Of a DNA stretch of 40,023 nt, positions 24,506-33,336 are shown in pieces. Every line of letters starts with the position of its first letter. Position 1 is the first letter of the stretch. The position numbers were made by a program, and so were the translations under genes. The notes beneath the pieces were generated by a model, which was given only the letters and a program-made list of their open reading frames with translations, ran no database searches and had not been told where the DNA came from. Source of the DNA: Alphaproteobacteria bacterium SS10 (GTDB taxonomy: Bacteria > Pseudomonadota > Alphaproteobacteria > TMED2). Location: the NCBI GenBank assembly GCA_019192455.1, contig JAHCML010000003.1, positions 776,661 to 816,683 of the forward strand, read 5' to 3'.

Positions 24506-25942
24506 ATGCCCCCCTTCAACAGCCCGGGCCTCAACCATTTTGTTGGTGAGACGCAGCACAGTTTGGCCATGTCACTTATGGTCCAAGGTGCTGAGCGCAA
24601 CCGCGCTGAACGGGCGCTTCATGACGCTGTTGATGACACGGTTGCTAAGGTAATCCGTCGATCCATGGCGGGTGAGGGGGCATCGCTGGACAGCTTCTCC
24701 GTAGCTGGCTCCCCAACCGCACCTGCCTTCGATATCGAGACGGCGCGAGCACAGTTCGCGGCGGAGGTCACCTCTGCTCAGGAACAGTTTGAACGCCTCC
24801 GCGAGGTCGATACCGGCATACCGCTTGAGCGCGCTGAGCGGCCTGTCCGCCTGTGGCAGCGGACCCGTGACGGGGCGGAGGCTTTCAAGGCTGATATCGC
24901 GAGGCTGTTTAAGCCGCTGATCAAGCTTAATGAGCAGTTGGTGGAACAAGGTGAGACACCGCTCACGGCAGCTTCATTCAAAAGCCGCTATGGCGGCATC
25001 GCTAATCCATTCCGGCTAGCCACCGACAAGACCTATCGCGCTGTGCGCGCGGCGATGACTGAGGTCCATAAAAACATCATCCTGGCTGAACGGCGGCTGC
25101 CACCGTTTCGGGACATCCAATTGGGAGTACACCCTGATCGCCCCAATTCCGTGCCGCGCATTCGTAAAGGGATTGGCGATAACCTAGCCGGGCTTGAGGC
25201 AGCAGATCGGCTGATTGGGAAGGCCGAGGCCAAGCTGGCAACCTTTGCCCAACCACTTCGTATTGCTGAGCTGCGCACCCTGTCCCAGTCCATGGGTCAG
25301 GTGGATGAGAAGGTGATCGCCCAGGGTGTTGAGCGGTTCCGTGATCCGCTAGCGCTTGAGGCGCTGGCTGTTCGAACTGGTGACCCCGCACTCGCCGATG
25401 CGGTGCTAAGCCAGGTGAAGGCCGCCGCCTTGGATAACCTGTCACGGACGATGTTCGATCATTCGGTGAATGCGCAGGATCTGGCCTTTGCTGAAAGTGG
25501 GCTTGGCCGGGTGCGCGGTGAGGTTCGCCCATTCCGGGATATGAATGAACGCAACCGCACCATGATTGGCTATCAGGTGCATGACACCGCCTTGATGGCC
25601 AACGCGGCTGGTATCTTAAGAATCCTCTCAGACATCGATGGGCCTGCGGGCCCAACCATTGCCGAGAACAAGGTGATGATCGCTGAGAAACTGGCTGCCG
25701 ACCCGCGTGTTGATCCTGTGTTAACGGCCAGACAACTCGACCAGTTTGATATCCCGGGCGCCAGTGCAGAAACGCCTATTCCGGCGCCCCTAATCGCCGG
25801 TGTTATGGGCAATATGGGCTATGACCTCGATGAGGCGCAGATGCGCGCGGTGCTTGAGGATCAAACCACCGATGCGCTGCCGGAACGCCCAACCCATTTG
25901 GCGCCGGATCAGCTGCGGCCAAAAACGCGCAGATATCCCTAA
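24506..25942 (+). CDS. Unassigned helical protein, paralogue 1 of 3
   Basis: I do not recognise a family. The 478-residue product has no signal peptide or clear membrane segment and is largely helical. Its core at about residues 136-190 contains KPLIKLNEQLVEQG, then the block TDKTYRAVRAAM in which TYRAVR ends at residue 181, exactly where the second paralogue has SYRAVR. A PPFRDIQL segment (199-206) matches NPFRDVEL of paralogue 2. A later MIGYQVHDTALMANAAG segment aligns loosely with the MMY region of the others. Unlike the others it lacks the Gly-rich C-terminal tail. AAAGGG precedes the ATG. It follows the CoxE-like gene by 78 bases, so the two may be co-transcribed. Confidence 0.75.
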   Translation: MPPFNSPGLNHFVGETQHSLAMSLMVQGAERNRAERALHDAVDDTVAKVIRRSMAGEGASLDSFSVAGSPTAPAFDIETARAQFAAEVTSAQEQFERLREVDTGIPLERAERPVRLWQRTRDGAEAFKADIARLFKPLIKLNEQLVEQGETPLTAASFKSRYGGIANPFRLATDKTYRAVRAAMTEVHKNIILAERRLPPFRDIQLGVHPDRPNSVPRIRKGIGDNLAGLEAADRLIGKAEAKLATFAQPLRIAELRTLSQSMGQVDEKVIAQGVERFRDPLALEALAVRTGDPALADAVLSQVKAAALDNLSRTMFDHSVNAQDLAFAESGLGRVRGEVRPFRDMNERNRTMIGYQVHDTALMANAAGILRILSDIDGPAGPTIAENKVMIAEKLAADPRVDPVLTARQLDQFDIPGASAETPIPAPLIAGVMGNMGYDLDEAQMRAVLEDQTTDALPERPTHLAPDQLRPKTRRYP

Positions 25943-26101
25943 GGTTTAGCCATCCCGGCCATTGGTGTTTTCATCGCGCCGTGGTGACTAACTGACATCA
26001 AGGTTGCTTCGCCCCAACGCGGCTCTCCCCATCGCTGATCAGCCCCTTGAGGTCGTTCCGGCGCAGCCCCCCGCCTGTTGTTATTTGAGGAACCCTCGAC
26101 C

Positions 26102-27568
26102 ATGCCCCGTGGAAGCGAAGTAAAAGCCAAATTCGAAGCCCTTATCGCCGCCCAGGACAAGGTGCTGGAAGATATGGGCGCGGAACAGACGGCCACCCTT
26201 GAGGCCGCCAAAGAACAGCGCGCACCAACCGTTGCCGCCATTCGCAAATTGGCCGCCGCCCGCATCACCGCACCGAACAGCCCGGATCTGACCAGCTTCA
26301 ATGCACCGGCCTCTGATGATCAGCCAGCACTTGATCTGCCTGGCCTGGTCACGTCGATCCGTACCGATATTGCTGAGGCAACTGCCGGTTATGAGGAGCT
26401 AAAGGCCCATGACCGTGGTCGCGATCTAGCGACCATTACAGCCGAGCGCGATGAGGCACAGGCCCATGCCAAGGCCGCCAACGGCCTGCTGACGCGTAAC
26501 GAGAAGATTACCCAGCCATTGCTCGACATGAACAAGAAGCTGGAAGCCGATGGCAAACCATTGATCGGTCCCGATACCGAGGATGACTACGCTGGCAAAC
26601 AGCGTTGGCGCTATGTCTCGGATCCATCTTATCGAGCGGTCCGCAAGGCGATTGCTGAGCATAAAGAGTTGTTCGACCAAGCGCCGAAGAGCGATACGCC
26701 AACCGCCAGCGGCAACCCGTTCCGGGATGTGGAGCTGCATGGTGAGTTAAGCGCCGGTGCCACCCGCGCTAATAGCGCGGTTGAGAAGTTGCAGCTAGAG
26801 CTTGATGCGGCGACCTTGCGAGGGCGCATGCTGGGTGAAGATCAGATCGCAGAGAAGCTGCGCGAAGCCATCGGCCAACGCGCCCATGACACGAAGTATG
26901 CCGAGCAGATTGCCGGCACCTTCCCCAAGTCAGGTGTTACCGAAACCCTGGCTGGTTCGGTGAAGGCCGATGCGCTTGAAACCATCGCTGTCGATATCGG
27001 TAGCCAGATGGATGGCATTCAGGCGACCCGGAAGAAGCTGTCTGATCCACTGCGCAAGCTCGGTCGCGCCCGAAGCCGTAACGTCCGGGTGGACGTTGAA
27101 GATATTGCCTACAAGGTCACTGGCCAACTCGGCTATCAGGGCGTCCGGGCTAAGAATGCCAGCCGCATTCGCGAAGGGATCGGCAATCACCGCATCGATA
27201 ATGGCCCCGACACCACGATGATGTATGCGGCCCTGATGGTGGTCATCCTGTCCTCGAATGACAGTGACCCAGCCCTCGCTGCGCAGCAGTTGAGCATTGG
27301 CGAGGATGTGGCCAGCCAGGCGGGTATCGATCTTACCGACCTCAAGCCTGATTTAAGCGGTCTTGAGGGCACCATCGCTGAAGCCGGTGTCGATATTGCC
27401 GACTTCAACCTCACCGGTGTTGATGCTGGCGACTTCCATGTCGATATCGGCAGTGGTGTTGGCAGTGTTGATGTCAGCACACCCAGTGTCGATGTCAGCG
27501 TGCCGTCAATTGATGTCAGCATTCCAACCTCGACCTTTGATGCTGGCGGTGGCGGGATGGGCTTCTAG
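26102..27568 (+). CDS. Unassigned helical protein, paralogue 2 of 3
   Basis: No known family was recognised. The 488-residue product is helical and charged, without a signal peptide. Landmarks are EQRAP (38-42), YEELKAHDRGRD (97-108), QPLLDMNKKLEADG (138-151), SDPSYRAVRKAI (173-184) and NPFRDVEL (205-212). A short hydrophobic stretch, TMMYAALMVVILSS, lies near residue 380 and is too short for a confident membrane helix. The C-terminus has three 7-residue repeats (VDVSTPS, VDVSVPS, IDVSIPT at 456-476) and a Gly-rich tail ending GGMGF. I chose the ATG at 26102 because GAGGAA lies 9 bases upstream; a TTG at 26078 is less likely. The 159-base gap upstream could hold its own promoter. Confidence 0.75.
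   Translation: MPRGSEVKAKFEALIAAQDKVLEDMGAEQTATLEAAKEQRAPTVAAIRKLAAARITAPNSPDLTSFNAPASDDQPALDLPGLVTSIRTDIAEATAGYEELKAHDRGRDLATITAERDEAQAHAKAANGLLTRNEKITQPLLDMNKKLEADGKPLIGPDTEDDYAGKQRWRYVSDPSYRAVRKAIAEHKELFDQAPKSDTPTASGNPFRDVELHGELSAGATRANSAVEKLQLELDAATLRGRMLGEDQIAEKLREAIGQRAHDTKYAEQIAGTFPKSGVTETLAGSVKADALETIAVDIGSQMDGIQATRKKLSDPLRKLGRARSRNVRVDVEDIAYKVTGQLGYQGVRAKNASRIREGIGNHRIDNGPDTTMMYAALMVVILSSNDSDPALAAQQLSIGEDVASQAGIDLTDLKPDLSGLEGTIAEAGVDIADFNLTGVDAGDFHVDIGSGVGSVDVSTPSVDVSVPSIDVSIPTSTFDAGGGGMGF
27467..27529 (+). repeat. Three 21-base in-frame repeats in paralogue 2
   Basis: Three adjacent 21-base units encode VDVSTPS, VDVSVPS and IDVSIPT. Each contains the DNA core GATGTCAGC. The pattern looks like a short beta-strand or spacer repeat before the Gly-rich tail. 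Slippage could change the copy number between strains. Confidence 0.8.
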
Positions 27569-27594
27569 GCCCCGATACGGCAGGGTTCGTAGCT

Positions 27595-28989
27595 ATGGCT
27601 ACCGTCTCCATGGTCCGCAGTGACCTTGATCGATTGTCCCGGGACTATGGGGCGCTCAAAAATGATCTCGGTCATCACCGCCTCACAATAACCCGGGAGG
27701 CAGAGGCCCAACGTGCGCCGATCATGGCCGTACTGAATGACCTTCTGGATCGTCACCTGAGCGCGCTTGAGCCGGGCAGCTTAAAGCCCTTCGCTGGGCT
27801 GCCGGATAAGCGCGGCAATGCCTTTGACCCGGTCAAACGTCTTAGTAATCAGCGGCGAGGCCAAGCCCGCGCCCAGACGGCCTATGATGCCGTCTCAACC
27901 CACGATAAGGGGCGGGAGTATTACCGGGTAGAGTCTGACATGCGAGATAACCGCCGCGCACAGGCGGCGGCCGAGCGGCGTGTTGAGGCACTGGCAAAGG
28001 TGGTCGAACCTATTGAGGTCGCTAATCGCCGTTTGATCTCAGCTGGTGGCAAAACGATCTGCGCTGAAACGATTAAAGAGTATGAGCGGTTCAGCCTTGG
28101 GCGTTGGATGAACGACCCGAACTACGCCACCGCTCGGCAGGGACTGGCTGAGTATCGTCGTGCGGCTAAGCGTGCGGGGCTTTACTACACCCCGATGAAA
28201 CACGTTGAGGCATACAATGATGCGGTCTTGGAGAAGGCCCAGCTAGAAACCGCCGGTGATAACCTTCGGCTTGAGTTTCAGGCCAGTCAGGGGCGCAACG
28301 AGCTGACAACAGATGATGATATCCGGGGCAATCTTCGCCATTGGATACAGCGGGAAGCCAAGAGTGCCGGCTTCATCGAAAAGCTAGCTGCCGATCCGAT
28401 TAGCGACGGGCGTCTTGATGATCTGCTGGAGAACGCCGTCCGTGCCGAGGCGATGGATCAAATGATTGATCAACTCACGAGCGGCATCACTGCTGTTGAG
28501 ACAGGCAAGCGCCGTGTTGATGACCAGAGGCGGCAGCTATCGGGCAAGCGTGGAACCGTTCGAAGTTACAGCAGTCACGACCTGTCGCGTGGCTTTGAGA
28601 ATATGGCGTCCAGGCTTCGCGCCGCAGCCCGCCAGGCCTCTGACCTTCATGTCGCGGTTCGGGATTACAAGTTTGAGGTTGTGCCAGATCGCGGGGCAGG
28701 GGCGGATCGCTCGTCTAATCCCATCACGCCGATGATGTACCTCACCATGGCCACCGCTGTGCTGGTCGGCATGTCGGCTTATGAGCAGGGGCGCGGCGCG
28801 GGCCTGCTGGGCGTTTCCAAGGATGATTTCTCGGGCCAGGGTGTCGACATCGGTGATCTCAATATCGGTAGCCACATCTCCGGCATCTCAGCACCCGATT
28901 TCAGCGCGCCGGATGTAAGTGTTAGCGACCCAGGTAGCGATCCTGGGCTGTCCGGTTTCGATCCAAGTGGCGGGTTCGGGCTGTACTAA
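27595..28989 (+). CDS. Unassigned helical protein, paralogue 3 of 3
   Basis: No known family was recognised. The 464-residue product shares ungapped landmarks with paralogue 2: AQRAP at 38-42, YDAVSTHDKGRE at 97-108, EPIEVANRRLISAGG at 138-152 and NDPNYATAR at 173-181. It is basic and helical, with no signal peptide. A hydrophobic stretch, MMYLTMATAVLVGMSAY, near residue 380 matches the MMY region of paralogue 2. The tail has VDIGDLNIG, an Asp/Ser/Pro-rich run and an end FDPSGGFGLY that parallels FDAGGGGMGF. It starts 26 bases after paralogue 2, so these two at least are in one transcript. No terminator was found after it. Confidence 0.75.
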   Translation: MATVSMVRSDLDRLSRDYGALKNDLGHHRLTITREAEAQRAPIMAVLNDLLDRHLSALEPGSLKPFAGLPDKRGNAFDPVKRLSNQRRGQARAQTAYDAVSTHDKGREYYRVESDMRDNRRAQAAAERRVEALAKVVEPIEVANRRLISAGGKTICAETIKEYERFSLGRWMNDPNYATARQGLAEYRRAAKRAGLYYTPMKHVEAYNDAVLEKAQLETAGDNLRLEFQASQGRNELTTDDDIRGNLRHWIQREAKSAGFIEKLAADPISDGRLDDLLENAVRAEAMDQMIDQLTSGITAVETGKRRVDDQRRQLSGKRGTVRSYSSHDLSRGFENMASRLRAAARQASDLHVAVRDYKFEVVPDRGAGADRSSNPITPMMYLTMATAVLVGMSAYEQGRGAGLLGVSKDDFSGQGVDIGDLNIGSHISGISAPDFSAPDVSVSDPGSDPGLSGFDPSGGFGLY

Positions 28990-29147
28990 CGTGGTGATTA
29001 GGTCGCGCCTCAACCCTTTTGATACTTCCGTCAACTAGAATGCCCCTCGCTGTCTGTGCTACAGGAAGCGGGTTACGTGGCTTTGTGCTGATGAACACGC
29101 TTGAGGTTTATCGGACGGGCCGATCAACACTGACATGAGGACCTGAA

Positions 29148-30626
29148 ATGAACGGGAACTCCACTGACGCTGGCAATAAGCCAGCCGCCATTACTGTTGC
29201 CCGCGGTGATGGCATCGGCCCCGAGATTATGGAGTCGACCCTCGCGGTATTGGATGCCGCTGGCGCTAACCTAGACATCACCGAAATCGAGATCGGCGAG
29301 AGCATGTTCCATAAGGGACATAGCGCCGGCATCGCACCGGAGAGCTGGGACATCCTGCGCGAGAATAAGGTGTTCTTGAAGGCACCGATCACCACGCCCC
29401 AAGGCGGTGGTTTTAAGTCCCTGAATGTGACGATCCGTAAGGGCTTGGGCCTATACTCAAATGTCCGCCCCTGCGTTGCCTACCATCCCTTTGTGACCAC
29501 CCGACATCCGGATATGGATGTGGTGATTATCCGGGAGAATGAGGAAGACCTCTATGCCGGGATTGAGCACCGCCAGACCGATGATGTGTATCAGTGTCTG
29601 AAGCTTATCTCACGTCCAGGGTGTGAGAGGATCGTGCGCTATGCCTTTGAATATGCACGCACAAACCATCGCAAGAAGGTGACTGCCTTCGTTAAAGACA
29701 ACATCATGAAGCTGACCGACGGCATCTTCCATAAGGTGTTTGATGAGGTCGCAGCGGATTATCCGGATATTGAGGCGGACCACCTAATCGTTGATATCGG
29801 CGCGGCGCGAATTGCCGATACGCCAGAGATGTTCGACGTGATCGTCACCCTCAACCTCTACGGCGATATCATCTCAGATATTGCTGCGCAGATCACCGGG
29901 TCTGTTGGCCTAGCTGGTTCCGCCAATATTGGTGACCAATCCGCGATGTTTGAGGCAATCCACGGCTCTGCCCCACCAATCGCGGGCAAGGGGATCGCCA
30001 ACCCGTCTGGGCTGCTTCTGGCCTCGGTCATGATGTTGACCCATGTGGGCCAGCCAAAGGTGGCTGAGACCATCCACAACGGCTGGCTCTCCGCGATTGA
30101 GCAGGGCTTCCATACTGGCGATATCTTTGACCGTAAGCACTCAAAGCAGCGCTGTACGACGAAAGAGTTCACCGAGGCCGTGATTGAGCTTCTCGGTTCA
30201 CGCCCGGATCAGCTGCCGCCGGTTAGCTATTCACCGAAGAATACTGATCGGAACCAATCTGGTGTTCGGATGACGGTGCCACAGCGTTCGGTGAAGACGC
30301 TAGTCGGTGTTGATGTCTTCCTTGATCATCCGGATATCTCGCCAGATGATTTGGCCGCGAAACTCATGCCGGTTGTGGGTAATGCCCTGAACCTGCAGGT
30401 GATTTCAAACCGCGGCACCAAGGTTTGGCCCGATGGGCTGCCTGAGACGTTCTGTGCTGATCACTGGCGCTGCCGTTTCATCGCCAAGGAGAGCTCAGCG
30501 GTGAAGCATACCGACGTGATCAGCCTGCTTGGCCGGTTGAATGAGGCAGGGCTCGACTTCATCAAGACCGAGCATCTGTACGATTTCGACGGGAAGCCGG
30601 GCTACTCAGCAGCGCAGGGCACGTAA
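29148..30626 (+). CDS. icd: Isocitrate dehydrogenase, alphaproteobacterial type with C-terminal extension
   Basis: This enzyme converts isocitrate to 2-oxoglutarate in the TCA cycle. The 492-residue product has the beta-decarboxylating dehydrogenase core: VARGDGIGPEIM, then the substrate-binding LNVTIRKGLGLYSNVRP, then the metal-binding region LYGDIISDIAAQITG, then EAIHGSAPPIAGKGIANPSG near the coenzyme site. An extra domain of roughly 145 residues follows (from about residue 345), as in the alphaproteobacterial/Thermus-type enzymes and unlike E. coli Icd. I cannot settle NAD versus NADP use by eye. A GAGGACC sequence precedes the ATG. Confidence 0.9.
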   Translation: MNGNSTDAGNKPAAITVARGDGIGPEIMESTLAVLDAAGANLDITEIEIGESMFHKGHSAGIAPESWDILRENKVFLKAPITTPQGGGFKSLNVTIRKGLGLYSNVRPCVAYHPFVTTRHPDMDVVIIRENEEDLYAGIEHRQTDDVYQCLKLISRPGCERIVRYAFEYARTNHRKKVTAFVKDNIMKLTDGIFHKVFDEVAADYPDIEADHLIVDIGAARIADTPEMFDVIVTLNLYGDIISDIAAQITGSVGLAGSANIGDQSAMFEAIHGSAPPIAGKGIANPSGLLLASVMMLTHVGQPKVAETIHNGWLSAIEQGFHTGDIFDRKHSKQRCTTKEFTEAVIELLGSRPDQLPPVSYSPKNTDRNQSGVRMTVPQRSVKTLVGVDVFLDHPDISPDDLAAKLMPVVGNALNLQVISNRGTKVWPDGLPETFCADHWRCRFIAKESSAVKHTDVISLLGRLNEAGLDFIKTEHLYDFDGKPGYSAAQGT

Positions 30627-30648
30627 GCCTTGAGCTGTATTGCTGGCA

Positions 30649-31002
30649 TCAAAGCTCTTTAACGAGGCGGGGTCTGGAGCGCAGTTTCTCCAAGATCTCG
30701 CCTAGGCTTTGTGCCTTCAGCAGCCGTTTTTCACCCTGGAACAGCAAATAACCGGTTCGCTTACGCTTCTGATCTGGGGTTTTCACCACGGTCAGCAGGG
30801 GTGATTCGTGCGCATGGCGGAAAATTGAGAACATGGCCGCATCCGGCAGATGGTCGATGGCATAGTCTCGCCAATCACCACGGGCGACGAATTCACTGTA
30901 TAGGCCAAGCAGCTGGGAGAGTTCGGCTCGGTTGAAAAAAACCTTGGAATTACCGCGCCTTGTGCGGTTTCGGTAGTCTGAGAGCCGGATCAGATGGGTC
31001 AT
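30649..31002 (-). CDS. DUF2794 family protein
   Basis: The function is unknown. The 117-residue product matches the DUF2794 family, which is nearly restricted to alphaproteobacteria. It has an N-terminal basic region, then FFNRAELSQLLGLYSEFVARGDWRDYAIDHLPDAAMFSIFR in pattern, and a C-terminal repeat of short strands and a helix (SLGEILEKLRSR). It has no signal peptide. It converges on icd with a 22-base gap and is divergent from the YfgM-like gene across 262 bases. Confidence 0.82.
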   Translation of the reverse strand: MTHLIRLSDYRNRTRRGNSKVFFNRAELSQLLGLYSEFVARGDWRDYAIDHLPDAAMFSIFRHAHESPLLTVVKTPDQKRKRTGYLLFQGEKRLLKAQSLGEILEKLRSRPRLVKEL

Positions 31003-31264
31003 TCTCGCTCCTTACGCCGGCATGGATTAACCAGGTCTTGGCCATGCCCGATTGGGGTAATTGGCCAGCTGGGTAACCCAAGCACCAACATTATGGTGCG
31101 CAATTGCGGCCTAACGGGCAACTGCCCTTTGTGATCGGGGCCGAAGGACGCTATATCAACCGCCAAGTTTAATGATCACCCTTGATGATCTCGGTGATTG
31201 CCTGACCGCCGGTTAATGACGCCGACGGCGCAACCACTGACATGACCGATAGATGGCCCGTTAG
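31003..31264. other. Divergent intergenic region
   Basis: These 262 bases separate the DUF2794 gene and the YfgM-like gene and should hold both promoters. I saw no coding frame, tRNA or clear operator. Several short inverted repeats occur, but none is convincing. Confidence 0.5.
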
Positions 31265-31930
31265 ATGAGTGACCTCTTAAGAGAAATCGACCAGGAACTT
31301 CGCCAGGATCGCGCGCGTGAATGGATGGTTCGCTATGGACCAAAACTGCTGGTGGCCGCCGTGGCTATCGTGGCTCTGGTCGCCATTGGTGTATTCCTGA
31401 ATAAGCAGGAGATGGAGCGACGGGCCGTAGCGACGGCTGAGCTGATTTCGATCCTTGGCGATGAACAGCGGCCAATCGATCTGAATATCGATGCGCTGAC
31501 CGGTTATGTTGAGGAACAACACGGTGCCATTGGCGCGATTGGTGAGTTCCACCTCGCTGCTGAGCTGGCACGCCAAGGCGATGTTGAGGCCGCCCGTGGC
31601 CATTACCAGGGCCTGGCAACCAATGGTGACCTGGCCCCAGAGCTTCAGGATTTGGCGCTGTTATTCGATATTCTGCTTCGCCTTGATACTGACCCGGCAG
31701 GGGAGCTGATCCGTGAGCTGCAGCCGCTGACCATGCCCGATGTGACCTGGCGCTGGTCGGCGCAGGAGCTGACCGCACTCCTCCATGTTCGTCAGGGGGA
31801 TATCGACCAGGCCCGCCGCATCTTCGCTGAGTTGGCGATTACCGATGGTCTGCCGGTCGGCCTGCGTGCACGGGTTTTCCGCTGGCAGGAAATTTTCGGC
31901 ACGCCTGACGAAGACCCAAGCGCTAGCTAA
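31265..31930 (+). CDS. YfgM-like membrane-anchored TPR protein
   Basis: YfgM proteins are inner-membrane-anchored periplasmic TPR proteins linked to the Sec translocon and outer-membrane protein chaperoning. The 221-residue product has a short cytoplasmic N-terminus (LLREIDQELRQDRAREWM), one transmembrane segment at about residues 27-45, and a periplasmic helical part with TPR-like units (FHLAAELARQGDVEAARGHY, then LLHVRQGDIDQARRIFAELA). The order YfgM-BamB-Der with short gaps is the same as in many proteobacteria, which supports the call. bamB follows after 21 bases. Confidence 0.82.
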   Translation: MSDLLREIDQELRQDRAREWMVRYGPKLLVAAVAIVALVAIGVFLNKQEMERRAVATAELISILGDEQRPIDLNIDALTGYVEEQHGAIGAIGEFHLAAELARQGDVEAARGHYQGLATNGDLAPELQDLALLFDILLRLDTDPAGELIRELQPLTMPDVTWRWSAQELTALLHVRQGDIDQARRIFAELAITDGLPVGLRARVFRWQEIFGTPDEDPSAS

Positions 31931-31951
31931 TTCACCGAACGCTGTATCTCT

Positions 31952-33310
31952 ATGACCTCCCGCCCGATCCCCGACAAGCTTGGCATCCTCTGCCGCAGTC
32001 TCGTTATCTGCCTGCCGCTATTGGCTGCTGGGTGCGACACGGTTGGCGACTTCTTTGAAGATGATCCGCCGCCGCCACTGCCCGGTGAGCGCCTATCGGT
32101 TCTACAGCTCGAACAGCAGCTTGAGCCTGATCCGGAGCTAGCCTCAGCGGACATCACCGTTGGCACGCCGTTTCGTAATTCCGATTGGCCGCAAGCTGGT
32201 GGTTACCCGGATCATAATATGGGGCATCTGGCCCTTGATCTGGAGGGGCTAGAGCGGGATTGGAGCCTGGATATTGGCTCTGGCTCAAGCGGCGGTCGCC
32301 GCCTTGTGGCACAGCCTGTCGCTGCCAATGGCCGGATTTACGCCCTCGATGCCGAGGCAACGCTAACCGCAATCTCTATCGATGATGGTGACCGCATCTG
32401 GTCGATTGAAACCCGGCTTGATGATGAGGATGAGGATGTGCTCAGCGGCGGCGTTGCCGTGGCTGAGGGCAAGGTTTTTGTCACCACTGGCTATGCCACC
32501 CTGGCGGCCTTTGATGCCGATAGCGGCACCGAACTTTGGCGCCAACGAATGAGTGCGCCTTCTAGGGCCGCCCCAACGGTCTCCCGCGGCTTTGTCTATG
32601 TGGTCACCGTCGACAACAAGCTGATTGCCCTCGATGCCGCCACCGGCACGGTGGTGTGGGACCATAGCGGTCTGGTTGAGGCGGCAGGCCTGCTTGGCAC
32701 TGCGAGCCCGGCAACCGATGGCGAAGTGCTTGTCGTTGGATACTCTTCCGGGGAGTTGCATGGGCTGCGGCCAGAGAATGGGGCCTCAGTTTGGCAGGAC
32801 AGCCTGGCGGCAATCCGGCGTTTGGGCATGATGGCCAGTATGGCCGATATCCGCGCCTTGCCAGTGATCAGTGACGGCACCGTCATCGCGCTCAGTCATG
32901 CAAACCGCCTGCTGGCCCTGAATGTCCGTAGCGGCATCCGGGTTTGGCAGCGCACGATTGGTGGCACGACGACACCGGTGATTGCGGGCGATTTCGTCCT
33001 GCTGATTAGTAATGATAACGAGCTGATGGCCCTCCGCCGTAGTGATGGCCGTATTCGCTGGGTAACTCAGCTGCCACGTTTTGAGGATGAAGAGGATCGC
33101 GAGGATCCGATAATCTGGACCAGCCCACTCCTTGCCGGTGGCAAGGTGCTGATCGCCGGTAGCGATGGCGAGATGCTGGTTCTGGAGCCCTCGGATGGCG
33201 CCCTGGTCGACACGATCGATCTGCCTGGCGATGTACTGATCGATCCGCTGGTCGTCGACAACACCCTCTTAGTTCTGGATGAGGGCGGCACGCTCTCAGC
33301 CTTCCGTTGA
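31952..33310 (+). CDS. bamB: Outer membrane assembly lipoprotein BamB
   Basis: BamB is a periplasm-facing lipoprotein of the BAM complex that inserts outer-membrane beta barrels. The 452-residue product has a lipobox LLAAGC with Cys28 as the lipidated residue. An acidic linker follows, then an eight-bladed beta-propeller with repeated blade motifs of the PQQ type: DGDRIWSIE, SGTELWRQR, TGTVVWDHS, NGASVWQDS, SGIRVWQRT and DGRIRWVTQ. It is longer than E. coli BamB (about 390 residues), mainly because of the N-terminal linker. It sits between the YfgM-like gene and der, the usual operon. Confidence 0.9.
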   Translation: MTSRPIPDKLGILCRSLVICLPLLAAGCDTVGDFFEDDPPPPLPGERLSVLQLEQQLEPDPELASADITVGTPFRNSDWPQAGGYPDHNMGHLALDLEGLERDWSLDIGSGSSGGRRLVAQPVAANGRIYALDAEATLTAISIDDGDRIWSIETRLDDEDEDVLSGGVAVAEGKVFVTTGYATLAAFDADSGTELWRQRMSAPSRAAPTVSRGFVYVVTVDNKLIALDAATGTVVWDHSGLVEAAGLLGTASPATDGEVLVVGYSSGELHGLRPENGASVWQDSLAAIRRLGMMASMADIRALPVISDGTVIALSHANRLLALNVRSGIRVWQRTIGGTTTPVIAGDFVLLISNDNELMALRRSDGRIRWVTQLPRFEDEEDREDPIIWTSPLLAGGKVLIAGSDGEMLVLEPSDGALVDTIDLPGDVLIDPLVVDNTLLVLDEGGTLSAFR

Positions 33311-33336
33311 TCGCCTTTAGGAGCGGCATTTAAGCG

